Assembly: GCF_001945445.1 (NCBI RefSeq)
Contig: NZ_MSXW01000016.1
Location: 62,001 to 126,000 of the forward strand
Source: Pseudomonas sp. PA27(2017)
GTDB lineage: Bacteria; Pseudomonadota; Gammaproteobacteria; Pseudomonadales; Pseudomonadaceae
Direction of reading: 5' to 3'
Length of the DNA stretch: 64,000 nucleotides
Part shown: piece by piece, positions 56,563 to 64,000 of the stretch
Layout: each line of letters begins with the position of its first letter
Position numbering within the stretch: position 1 is the first letter of the stretch
Position numbers and translations under genes: made by a program
The notes under the pieces: generated by a model
The model's database searches: none
Told to the model about the DNA's origin: nothing
Seen by the model: the letters and a program-made list of their open reading frames with translations, nothing else

Positions 56563-56596
56563 CGACCTCTACGGCATGCAAATGCCGTAGAGGTCG
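56563..56596 (-). terminator. Terminator of the DUF1302-RND operon
   Basis: A 15-bp perfect stem CGACCTCTACGGCAT / ATGCCGTAGAGGTCG with a 4-base loop, followed on the minus strand by TTTT. It lies 22 bp after the RND stop and insulates that operon from the cassette region. Confidence 0.85.
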
Positions 56597-56618
56597 CGCC
56601 TTTTATAGAGCCAACCCG

Positions 56619-58997
56619 TCAGTGCGCCAGCAGCGAACCACCCTTCTTGCCCGCCAGTTTCTCGGGTTTGATCAGATAATGGGCCAGGGCCGGTAGCAGC
56701 CACAGTGCACCGAACATGTTGACGATGAACATGAAGGTCAGCATAAGGCCCATGTCGGCCTGGAACTTGATCGCCGAGAACATCCAGGTCGCCACGCCGA
56801 TGGCCAGGCACAGGCCGGTGAATAGTACGGCTTTACCGGTGGAGCGCAGGGTCTGGTAGTAGGCTTCCTGCAGCGGTAGGCCGGCGCGCAGGAAGGTTTC
56901 CAGGCGGCTGTAGATATAGATGCCGTAGTCCACGCCGATGCCGACGCCCAGGGCGATCACCGGCAGGGTCGCGACCTTCACACCGATGCCCAGGAAGGCC
57001 ATCAGCGCATTGCCGAGGATCGAGGTGAGGATCAGCGGCAGCACGATGCAGATGGTCGCGGCGAAGGAGCGGAAGGTGATCATGCACATCGCGCCGACGC
57101 ACAGGTACACCAGGATCAGGATCAGCAGCTCCGAGGTGCTGATCACTTCGTTGGTGGCCGCTTCGATACCGGCGTTACCGGCGGCCAGCAGAAACTCGAC
57201 GTTGTCGGACTGATGCTCGGCGACGAAGCCCTCGACCGCTTTCACCGCACGTTTGAGCGTTTCCGCCTTGTGGTCTTCGAGGAATACCAGCACCGGCGCC
57301 ACCGAGCAGTCGGCGTTGTACAGGCCGTCGGCACGGGCGATGGAGTTGTTGAGCACGTCGGGGTTGCGCGACAGGGTTTCCCATTTCAGGTTGCCCTCGT
57401 TCATGCCCTTGATCACCTGGCGCGACACGCTGACCATGGAGATCGCCGACTGCACGCCCTGGGTGTTTTCCATGGTCCACATCAGCTCGTCCATGGCCGC
57501 CATGGCCTCATAGGTCGAGCAGCCTTCGGGTGCGGTCTTGACCATCACCACCAGCACGTCGGAGCTGGTCGAGTAGTTGCGGATCACGAAGTCGTTATCG
57601 AGGTTGTAGCGCGAATCCGGGCGCAGCTCCGGCGCGCCCTGGTCGAGGTCGCCAACCTGCAGGTTCTGCTGCTGATACCAGAAACCACCGACACCGGCCA
57701 CCAGTGCCAATGTCACCGAAATCGGCGCAACCTTGGCGCTGGCGAAGTTCGACAGCAGGCGCCAGAACGGATGCTCGCTGACCGCATCGCGCTTGCTGCG
57801 CTCCACCGCTTTCCTGCTGATACCGATATAGGAAATGGCCACCGGCAACAGGATCAGGTTGGTAAACACGATGACCGCCACACCGATGGAGGCGCCGATG
57901 GCCAGCTCGCGAATCACCCCGATATCGATCAGCAGCAAGGTGATGAAGCCCACGGCGTCGGCGAGGATGGCGATCATGCCCGGCAGGAACAACTGGCGGA
58001 AGGTCAGTCGCGCGGCGGTCAGCGAGTTGTCGCAGCCGCCGGATTGCAGGGCGATGCCGTTGATCTTCTGCACGCCATGGGAAATGCCGATGGCGAAGAT
58101 CAAAAACGGCACCAACATCGAATACGGATCGAGGCCGAAGCCCACCGTGTGCATCAGCCCTAGCTGCCAGCCCACCGCTACCAGGGTGGTGATCAGCACG
58201 GCAATGGTGCTGCGGATGCACCAGGTGAACCAGTACAGCAGCACGAAGGTGACCAGCAGCGCGACGCCGAAGAAAAGCGCGACCATCACCAGGCCGTCGA
58301 TCAGGTCACCGACCTTCTTGGCGAATCCGATGATGTGGATCTGTATGTCCGGGTTCTGCGCCTGGTACTTGTTGCGGATCTTCTCTTCGAGCTGGTGGGA
58401 GAACTGCTGGTAGTCGAGCTTGATCAGGCGGCCCTGGTCTTGCGGGTCCGGGTAGGACTCGAGCAGCGGCACGTCGATGATGCTGGACTTGAAGTTGTTG
58501 GCTACAAGGCGGCCAATCTGCCCGGACTTGAGCACGTTGCCGCGCAGCTCTTCGAGGCTCTGCGCGCTGCCGTCGTAGGTCTGAGGGATCACCTCGCCAC
58601 CGGCGAAGCCTTCCTCGGTCACCTCGGTCCAGCGCACGCTGGGGCTCCACAGCGACTTGAGCCCGGAGCGGTCGACGCCGGGGATGTAGAACACCTCGTC
58701 GTGGATCTGGCGCAGGGTTTCCATGTAGGACTGGCTGAAGATGTCGCCGTCCTTGGCCTCCACGGAAATACGCACGGTATTGCCGAGGTTCGCCAGGTCG
58801 TTGCGGTGCTCCATCATGTTCTGGATGAACGGATGGCTCAGCGGGATCATCTTCTCGAAGCTGGTCGAGGGGCGCACCTGGGTGGCCTGGAAGAACAGAA
58901 AGAGGCTGACCAACAAGCAGATCAGGATCACTGCCGGTCGGTTATTGAAGATCAGGCGCTCCAGCAGGCTGGCCTTGTCTTGATCAAGGTTACTCAT
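56619..58997 (-). CDS. RND superfamily transporter (MMPL type)
   Basis: 792-aa inner membrane protein with about 12 transmembrane helices in two halves and two large periplasmic loops (about residues 45-225 and 430-630). The shape resembles MmpL/HpnN lipid transporters more than drug efflux pumps: there is no adaptor gene nearby. Motifs include FAIGISHGVQKINGIA with charged residues in helix 4 region and ALGVGIGVDYGIYIYSRLE in the second half. It is the last gene of a DUF1302-DUF1329-YCF48-RND operon, a set that I associate with uptake or export of lipidic or sterol-like substrates. Confidence 0.88.
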   Translation of the reverse strand: MSNLDQDKASLLERLIFNNRPAVILICLLVSLFLFFQATQVRPSTSFEKMIPLSHPFIQNMMEHRNDLANLGNTVRISVEAKDGDIFSQSYMETLRQIHDEVFYIPGVDRSGLKSLWSPSVRWTEVTEEGFAGGEVIPQTYDGSAQSLEELRGNVLKSGQIGRLVANNFKSSIIDVPLLESYPDPQDQGRLIKLDYQQFSHQLEEKIRNKYQAQNPDIQIHIIGFAKKVGDLIDGLVMVALFFGVALLVTFVLLYWFTWCIRSTIAVLITTLVAVGWQLGLMHTVGFGLDPYSMLVPFLIFAIGISHGVQKINGIALQSGGCDNSLTAARLTFRQLFLPGMIAILADAVGFITLLLIDIGVIRELAIGASIGVAVIVFTNLILLPVAISYIGISRKAVERSKRDAVSEHPFWRLLSNFASAKVAPISVTLALVAGVGGFWYQQQNLQVGDLDQGAPELRPDSRYNLDNDFVIRNYSTSSDVLVVMVKTAPEGCSTYEAMAAMDELMWTMENTQGVQSAISMVSVSRQVIKGMNEGNLKWETLSRNPDVLNNSIARADGLYNADCSVAPVLVFLEDHKAETLKRAVKAVEGFVAEHQSDNVEFLLAAGNAGIEAATNEVISTSELLILILVYLCVGAMCMITFRSFAATICIVLPLILTSILGNALMAFLGIGVKVATLPVIALGVGIGVDYGIYIYSRLETFLRAGLPLQEAYYQTLRSTGKAVLFTGLCLAIGVATWMFSAIKFQADMGLMLTFMFIVNMFGALWLLPALAHYLIKPEKLAGKKGGSLLAH

Positions 58998-59016
58998 CGA
59001 ACACTACCCCAGCTTG

Positions 59017-60060
59017 TTATTGTTGGCCTGGATTGGCACCGGTCTCGGTGGTCAGGCGTACGCCGCCCTGCCCGACCAGCACCAACTTGCCGTCTGCACC
59101 CGCGGTGACGCTCGCCAGGGATACGCGATCCGGGCGGTTGAACACGCTGAAGCTGTTGCCGTGATCGGTACTGCGCAGCACGCTGCCGCCATGGCCGACC
59201 ACCACGATGCTGCCGTCGCCGAGCGTGGCCGCACTGGCCAGGCCGAACTCCAGGTCACCGCCGCTGGCGGTGGTGAGCGCGACCTGCTGCCAGGTTTCGC
59301 CCGCATCGATGGAATGGAACAGGTGGCCGCGCAGGCCAAAGACCAGCAGGCCATTGCCCTCGCCGCTGGCGATCACGCCGAACAGCGAGCCCTGATAGGG
59401 GCCTTCGAGGGTTTCCCAGCTTTGCCCTTCATCGGTGGAGCGGAACAGAGCGCCCGCCTCGCCAACGATGAACAGGCCGGCGCCCGGCACATCGGCGATG
59501 GCGTTGAGGTGGTAGGTGTCTTCGTTGTCGAGGCGGTCGCTGACGTCGTCCCAGTTGGCGCCACCATCGCTGGTCTCCAGCAATGCACCATAGGCGCCGA
59601 TGGCGAAACCGTGCTGGGCGTCCTTGAACCACAGGTCGAGCAGCGGTGCTTCGCGCTGCAGGTCTTCGAACTGCTTGGTCCAGGTCGCACCGCCGTCGCT
59701 GCTCGCCAGGATCAGCGCGTCGTGGCCGACCGCCCAGCCACGCTGGTCGTCGACGAAATACACCGCGGTGAGCATCTGCCGGGTCGGCACCTTGGCTTGG
59801 GTCCAGTTGGCACCATCGTCGTCGGAGTACAGCACGTGACCGCGCTCGCCGACCGTCACCAGGCGTTTGCCGGCATGGGCGACGTCGAGCAGCAGGCTGG
59901 AGGCGGCGCGGGTCGACGGCACCGAGAAAGTCGCCGCATCGGCAGCCTGGGCCTGGACGAGCGGCGCGGCGGCCATCAGCAGCGAACACAACGCCAGTGC
60001 CTGCAGCACGGGCCGGGTGACTTTACCGCTTCGGGTGCGCCGCACGATGGGCTCACTCAT
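59017..60060 (-). CDS. YCF48-like beta-propeller exported protein
   Basis: 347 aa from ATG 60060, with GGGGGAG 6 bases upstream. A signal peptide (hydrophobic ALALCSLLMAAAPLVQAQA) precedes about seven BNR/YCF48 repeats, each with a motif like DDGANWTQ, SDGGATWTK, TDEGQSWETL and IDAGETWQQV. YCF48 proteins are assembly factors in photosystem II; in Pseudomonas the homologues sit with RND transporters and probably act in the periplasm as partners. It starts 164 bp after DUF1329 and ends 19 bp before the RND gene. Confidence 0.88.
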   Translation of the reverse strand: MSEPIVRRTRSGKVTRPVLQALALCSLLMAAAPLVQAQAADAATFSVPSTRAASSLLLDVAHAGKRLVTVGERGHVLYSDDDGANWTQAKVPTRQMLTAVYFVDDQRGWAVGHDALILASSDGGATWTKQFEDLQREAPLLDLWFKDAQHGFAIGAYGALLETSDGGANWDDVSDRLDNEDTYHLNAIADVPGAGLFIVGEAGALFRSTDEGQSWETLEGPYQGSLFGVIASGEGNGLLVFGLRGHLFHSIDAGETWQQVALTTASGGDLEFGLASAATLGDGSIVVVGHGGSVLRSTDHGNSFSVFNRPDRVSLASVTAGADGKLVLVGQGGVRLTTETGANPGQQ

Positions 60061-60224
60061 ACACAACTCCCCCTTTTGTTCTTGTTATATCAGCGCCTGC
60101 GCGGCGCCGCCTATGCTATCGGCCTTTGCAAGGCATGGTAGCCACTTTGATCCGCTGTTTTGTAAGAAAAAGCCCAGTTATCGACCGCGCGAATGGCTGT
60201 CGCACAACGGGCGAGCCTTGCCTG

Positions 60225-61586
60225 CTATCGGGTGCCACGACGGCGCAGTGCTGCCGGTGTGAAATAACTGTCTTCGGCCATCGGCTGACTGAAGTCGATG
60301 GTGTTGGCTTCCTCGTTGTCCAGGTTCTGCACGTGGTAGCGACGGGCCTGCAAATCGTGGAACACGTCCAGCGCGGACCAGGTGGTCGGCAGTTCGTAGT
60401 AGTTCTTCAGATACGCCATGGACACGCGCCACAACTCACCACGGCCATCGTACTGATCGACCACCGCGGCCTGCCAGCTGTCTTCGTCCAGGTACAGGGT
60501 ACGCTTGGAATAGATGTGCCGCTCGCCGGTCTTGAGCGTGCCCTCCACCACCCACACGCGGTGCAGTTCGTAGCGGGTGTAGGCCGGATTGAGGTGGCCG
60601 ACCTGCAGCAGGTCCTTGTACTTCACCTCTGGGCTGGTGAGCCTGTAGCTGTTGTACGGGATGTAGATCTCGCGCTTGCCGAGCAGCTTCCAGTCGTAGC
60701 GATCCGGCGCACCGTTGAACATGTCGGTGTCATCGGCGGTACGCAGGCCGTCGGCCGTGGAGATCGGCGTGTCGTAGGCCAGGTTCGGTGCACGGCGCAC
60801 CCGGCGCTGGCCGGCGTTGTAGCCCCAGGCCTGGCGTGGCTCCTTGACCTGATCGAGGGTCTCGTGAACCAGCACCGCACCGCCGGCCAGACGCGCCGGG
60901 CTGCGGGTGAACGACAGGTAGTAGAACAGGATGTTGTTGAGGTTGGCGTAGCTGCCTTTCGGGTCATAGAACTTGAACAGCGCTTCCTGCTGCGAGGTGA
61001 CCAGCGAATAGGAGCCGTTGCGCTGCACCGCCACTTCCGAGGCGCGGCGCACCACGTAGGTGCCGCGATAACGGGCGATGTGGTTCCACAAGGCCTCGAC
61101 GCCATTCTGCGGAATCGGGAACGGGATGCCGCCGAAGGCATCGGCGAAACCATTATCGCCGTCGAGCAGCTTGGCGCTGGCGGCGTTCCTGGCCGTATTG
61201 TCATACACCCACTGCGGCGCCGAGCCCGAGCGGCGGCTGGGGTAGACCGGCATCTGGAAGGTGTCCGGGTAGGCCTCGAACAAGGCTACCTGCCCCGGCG
61301 TCAGTTGATTGCGGTACTGGGCCAGGTTGGCGCGGGTGATGGTGAACAGCGGCTTGTCGCCGGCGAACGGGTCGACATGGTGCTTGCCCGAGCCCTGGTA
61401 GCCAGCCGGCGGCTGGGTGATGCCGCCCGTCCACGCCGGGATGGTGCCAGCAGCGTTGCCGGCCTTTTCGGCGCCCAGCGGCGTCAGGCTACTGCCGAGC
61501 TTGGCAGCGTCCTGCGGCGAGACCGCTGCCATGCTGTTGCCAGCCAGCAGAACCAGCGCGACGGCGACACCCTTGATGTTCAGCAT
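60225..61586 (-). CDS. DUF1329 domain-containing outer membrane-associated protein
   Basis: 453 aa with a signal peptide ending near SMA-AVS. The DUF1329 pattern (DAAKLGSSLTPLGAEKAGNAAGTIPAWTGG near the N-terminus, RRAPNLAYDTP, YELHRVWVVEGTLK, SKRTLYLDEDSW) matches proteins of LolA-like fold that are always next to DUF1302 genes. It is probably a periplasmic lipid carrier; this is inferred from the fold. It starts 15 bp after the DUF1302 stop. Confidence 0.9.
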   Translation of the reverse strand: MLNIKGVAVALVLLAGNSMAAVSPQDAAKLGSSLTPLGAEKAGNAAGTIPAWTGGITQPPAGYQGSGKHHVDPFAGDKPLFTITRANLAQYRNQLTPGQVALFEAYPDTFQMPVYPSRRSGSAPQWVYDNTARNAASAKLLDGDNGFADAFGGIPFPIPQNGVEALWNHIARYRGTYVVRRASEVAVQRNGSYSLVTSQQEALFKFYDPKGSYANLNNILFYYLSFTRSPARLAGGAVLVHETLDQVKEPRQAWGYNAGQRRVRRAPNLAYDTPISTADGLRTADDTDMFNGAPDRYDWKLLGKREIYIPYNSYRLTSPEVKYKDLLQVGHLNPAYTRYELHRVWVVEGTLKTGERHIYSKRTLYLDEDSWQAAVVDQYDGRGELWRVSMAYLKNYYELPTTWSALDVFHDLQARRYHVQNLDNEEANTIDFSQPMAEDSYFTPAALRRRGTR

Positions 61587-61601
61587 GCTGTTTCCCCGTG
61601 A

Positions 61602-63575
61602 TCAGAAGGAGTATTTGACGTTGAAGCCGATGTTGTCGCGGTCGCGTACGGCGTTGTTGTTGCCACCGCCGGAAAACTCGGTGTACTGCAGTTCGGCTTC
61701 CAGGCTGTTCATGTAGGCCGCCTTGATGCCAAGGGTGTAGGCCTTGCGGCCTTCGATAAAGCGCCCGGTCTGGTAGGAGTTGCCTTCGAAATCATCACGA
61801 TAGACGACGAAGGGCGACAGGTTCACACCGGCGAACACGTCGTTCCAGGTGCCTGACAGCACCAGGGTGTAGCCATAGGCATTCTTGTTGACCTGGTAAC
61901 TGCGCCCGTAGCCGAAGGTGTAGGACGAATCGCCCCGGCCCGAGTAATAGCGGGTCGAGCCGTCGAAAGCGGTGTACTTCAGGTCACTGCCGCGCAGGTG
62001 CTCGGAGGCCAGCTCGGCCACCCCGGTCAGCGCATCGAAGCCCAGCGACGGGCCGAAGTTGTAGATGGTGCCGAGCGAGGCGTTGTAGGCCTCGACCCGC
62101 TCGTAGTTGTGAATCTCGTCACCGAGCTGCAGCGGCTGGCCGCCGATGTTGACCTGCTGGCCCTGCACCACTTGCGGCGCCTGACGCAGCAGGTCGCCGA
62201 GCAGATCGTTGGTCGCGGCGACGCCGATCGGCAGGTTCGGCCGGTAGGTCAGCTCACCGAACACCGAGGCATCGCCCAGGGTGGTATTGAAGCTGAAGCC
62301 GTACATGCGGATGTTTTCCACGTACTCTCGACGAGCATTGACCTGGTTGGCCGCATCGACGGTGGCGGCGCCATTGACCAGCCCGAGCAACCCCTGGGCA
62401 GTGCTGTTGCCCAAACCAGCCAGCGTCTGCAGTGTCGAATAGTTGGTAATCGCATTGCCGCTGGCGGCTGCGGTGATCGCATCCAGATCCAGCCCCGAGA
62501 AACCCTCCAGATCGGCGTTGAGCGTCGGTTCCTTGGCGTGGTAATTGACGAAATAGAAGCCGAACTCCGTGGAATTCAGCTGTTCGGCAATGTAGCGAAA
62601 GGCGACGCCAAACTGACCGTCGTCCTTGGCCTCGATATCCGAGCCGATGCTGGCGACCTTGAAGTAGCCATTGCTGTCGAGGTACTCGCTGCCCTGCAGC
62701 CCGCCGACGCCCAAGGCACTCAGACCCGCGTAGTTGCCTTGAAACGCAGCGCTGCCCAGCGCGGCATTGCGGCTGTAGGCTGTACTGCCACCCTCAGCGA
62801 ACAGATCGGTCTCGGAGAAATAGCTACCCACCGGATCGATGGCGGTTTCCTTCCATTTGAACTGGTAGAAGGTTTCCATCGACAGGTTGTCGGTCAGGCC
62901 GATATTGAAGCTGACCGCCTCGACGGGGATCAGCACTTCCTTGAGTTCCGCGCCTGGCAGGCGGAAGCGTGCGCCGTCCACCGGGTTGCTGGTGTTCACG
63001 CCACCGCGGTAGAACAGGCCCTCGCCCCAATTGAATACCTGGCGCCCCAGGCGTGCAGTGACCGGGCGCTCGGCGACGTCCCAGTTGCCATAGACGTAGG
63101 CGTCGAGAATCTGCGCATCGCGGCCGGCGGTGTGCCGCGTGTCGCGGGTGAAACGATCGTCGTTGGGGGTGTTCTGGCTGGGTTGGGCGGCACGGTCGCC
63201 ACTGTAGAAGTCGTTGCGCTTGTCCATGATCTGCGTGTCGTAGAACGCGGTGCCACGCACGAACAGGCCGTAGTTCTGGTAGTTCATCTCGAGGTCCGAG
63301 GTGATCTTGAACACTTCGGAAGCCAGCCCGGTGTCGAAGTTGCGATTGCCGTCGTTGACGTTGACGTCGTCGTTACCGCGGCTCTGCCCCTGCACACGCC
63401 ACAGCTGCCCATAGGACAGCGTGGTGTCCAGCGAGCCGCTGACCTCGTTATCGGCGAAGCTGAACTCCACCGCCTGCGCAGGCGCGGCAACCAGCAACGG
63501 CAGCACGCCGGCCAGGGCAAAACCGGCTTTGGCCGGCACCAGACGCGGGGCCTGCACAAGGGACTTGATACGCAT
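61602..63575 (-). CDS. DUF1302 outer membrane beta-barrel protein
   Basis: 657 aa from ATG 63575 (the frame upstream to 63605 is leader). A signal peptide ends near AQA-VEF. The N-terminus FSFADNEVSGSLDTTLSYGQLWR and a C-terminal Phe in KYSF fit a large outer membrane beta-barrel. Other landmarks are GRQVFNWGEGLFYRGGVN and LPGAELKEVLIPVEAV, conserved in DUF1302 proteins. It heads the four-gene operon and probably forms the outer membrane channel of the transport system. Confidence 0.9.
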   Translation of the reverse strand: MRIKSLVQAPRLVPAKAGFALAGVLPLLVAAPAQAVEFSFADNEVSGSLDTTLSYGQLWRVQGQSRGNDDVNVNDGNRNFDTGLASEVFKITSDLEMNYQNYGLFVRGTAFYDTQIMDKRNDFYSGDRAAQPSQNTPNDDRFTRDTRHTAGRDAQILDAYVYGNWDVAERPVTARLGRQVFNWGEGLFYRGGVNTSNPVDGARFRLPGAELKEVLIPVEAVSFNIGLTDNLSMETFYQFKWKETAIDPVGSYFSETDLFAEGGSTAYSRNAALGSAAFQGNYAGLSALGVGGLQGSEYLDSNGYFKVASIGSDIEAKDDGQFGVAFRYIAEQLNSTEFGFYFVNYHAKEPTLNADLEGFSGLDLDAITAAASGNAITNYSTLQTLAGLGNSTAQGLLGLVNGAATVDAANQVNARREYVENIRMYGFSFNTTLGDASVFGELTYRPNLPIGVAATNDLLGDLLRQAPQVVQGQQVNIGGQPLQLGDEIHNYERVEAYNASLGTIYNFGPSLGFDALTGVAELASEHLRGSDLKYTAFDGSTRYYSGRGDSSYTFGYGRSYQVNKNAYGYTLVLSGTWNDVFAGVNLSPFVVYRDDFEGNSYQTGRFIEGRKAYTLGIKAAYMNSLEAELQYTEFSGGGNNNAVRDRDNIGFNVKYSF

Positions 63576-63958
63576 TGAATCTCTACTCCGCAGACAGACA
63601 GTCATTATTCTTGCGGCTCATTTTCCGATGAGCCTGACGAACCCCTCGCAGGGCGCCCGTCGATGACCTTGAACTGGCTGGCGTGACTGCGTCATGCAGT
63701 GCAACCTTGGTGCCAATTCAAACGATCGTATTAGCCGAAAGTGCTTTTCTAGAGCAGCTCTGCTGCGTCTCTTTGTGACTGGTCGGCCACTGAACAGCAA
63801 CGCCCCGATATCGATGCAGAATCGCTCATCAGCGCTTTCAGCAAGCTGTCGAAGTGCCTCACGGGCAATAAAAAACCTTGATCAAAATGCCAGCATGGCG
63901 ACAGCGGCGGCGATATTAAGTGGCTGACGGAGGGCGGCGGTAGCTTTTCATCCCCTGA
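63576..63958. other. Upstream region of the DUF1302 operon, no gene seen
   Basis: 383 bp that must contain the operon promoter. Short open frames on both strands here lack ribosome binding sites and family features. I see no convincing repeat or RNA gene. Confidence 0.4.
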
Positions 63959-63998
63959 GGTAACAAAAATTTGTTACCACCAAAGCGCGGGTAACAAA
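63959..63998. promoter_or_regulatory. Operator cluster: perfect 20-bp palindrome plus a third half-site
   Basis: GGTAACAAAAATTTGTTACC (63959-63978) is a perfect palindrome of two GGTAACAAA half-sites. A third half-site GGTAACAAAG starts at 63989, 30 bp from the first on the same face. Such arrangement suits cooperative binding of a TetR- or LacI-like dimer. It may control a gene beyond the right edge of the window or the DUF1302 operon about 380 bp away. Confidence 0.65.
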
Positions 63999-64000
63999 GA

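Noticed and set aside
63694..63927. A 77-codon plus-strand frame at the right end
   Set aside because: No ribosome binding site, no recognisable family, and located in the promoter region of the DUF1302 operon.

Overview
The window is a GC-rich gammaproteobacterial chromosome segment, almost certainly Pseudomonas. It carries the late cobalamin operon cobO-cobB-bluB-cbiB-cobD-cobQ-cobU-cobT-cobC-cobS behind a B12 riboswitch, the dacB/rlmKL/rmf/pyrD neighbourhood, a 180-kDa-type NAD-glutamate dehydrogenase, a moxR/BatABD-like operon, and many Pseudomonas-type REP repeats. The species is not resolved; the gene order recalls P. aeruginosa and its relatives from memory.

Layout. 1-3.9 kb: an OmpP1/FadL porin, convergent with a marR - MFS transporter - 40-aa membrane peptide - periplasmic glutathione peroxidase operon. 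4.2-13.4 kb: a ten-gene, tightly overlapping cobalamin operon on the minus strand led by a cobalamin riboswitch. 13.5-22.4 kb: two tandem NlpC/P60 lipoproteins, a sirtuin and a Tag-like glycosylase, ttcA, a DnaJ-related protein, SprT, CheV, a glutaredoxin-like protein, a DUF5610 protein and an ammonium transporter. 22.7-27.7 kb: a membrane-stress trio (DUF883, holin-like, YqjK-like), an EAL phosphodiesterase, dgt and an FUSC permease. 27.8-37.4 kb: yggL, dacB, rlmKL, rmf, pyrD, small conserved proteins, an alpha/beta hydrolase and a tandem repeat with a 231-bp period. 37.4-52.3 kb: gdhB, a chemoreceptor, the moxR-DUF58-DUF4381-VWA-VWA/TPR-BatD operon and an AraC regulator. 52.3-53.5 kb: nested repeats and a LysE exporter. 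56.6-63.6 kb: a four-gene DUF1302-DUF1329-YCF48-RND operon thought to move lipidic substrates across the envelope.

The most unusual part is 53.6-56.5 kb. Three visibly AT-richer genes of unknown function lie on the minus strand. The two junctions between them each carry a sequence with integron attC architecture: inverse core, spacer, L'' box with one extra G, loop, L' box, core. I read this as an integron cassette array without an integrase in view (CALIN type). It holds a 220-aa single-TM protein, a 551-aa protein with two C-terminal TM segments, and a gene interrupted by one in-frame amber codon.

A second theme is small mobile repeats. Four copies of an element with GAGCCTG / CAGGCTC ends lie between genes, three of them directly against a neighbour's stop codon; two have matching 3-bp TNA flanks. 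They contain REP pairs and differ in interior. A separate 123-bp inverted-repeat element sits upstream of dgt. No rRNA, tRNA or CRISPR array was seen.
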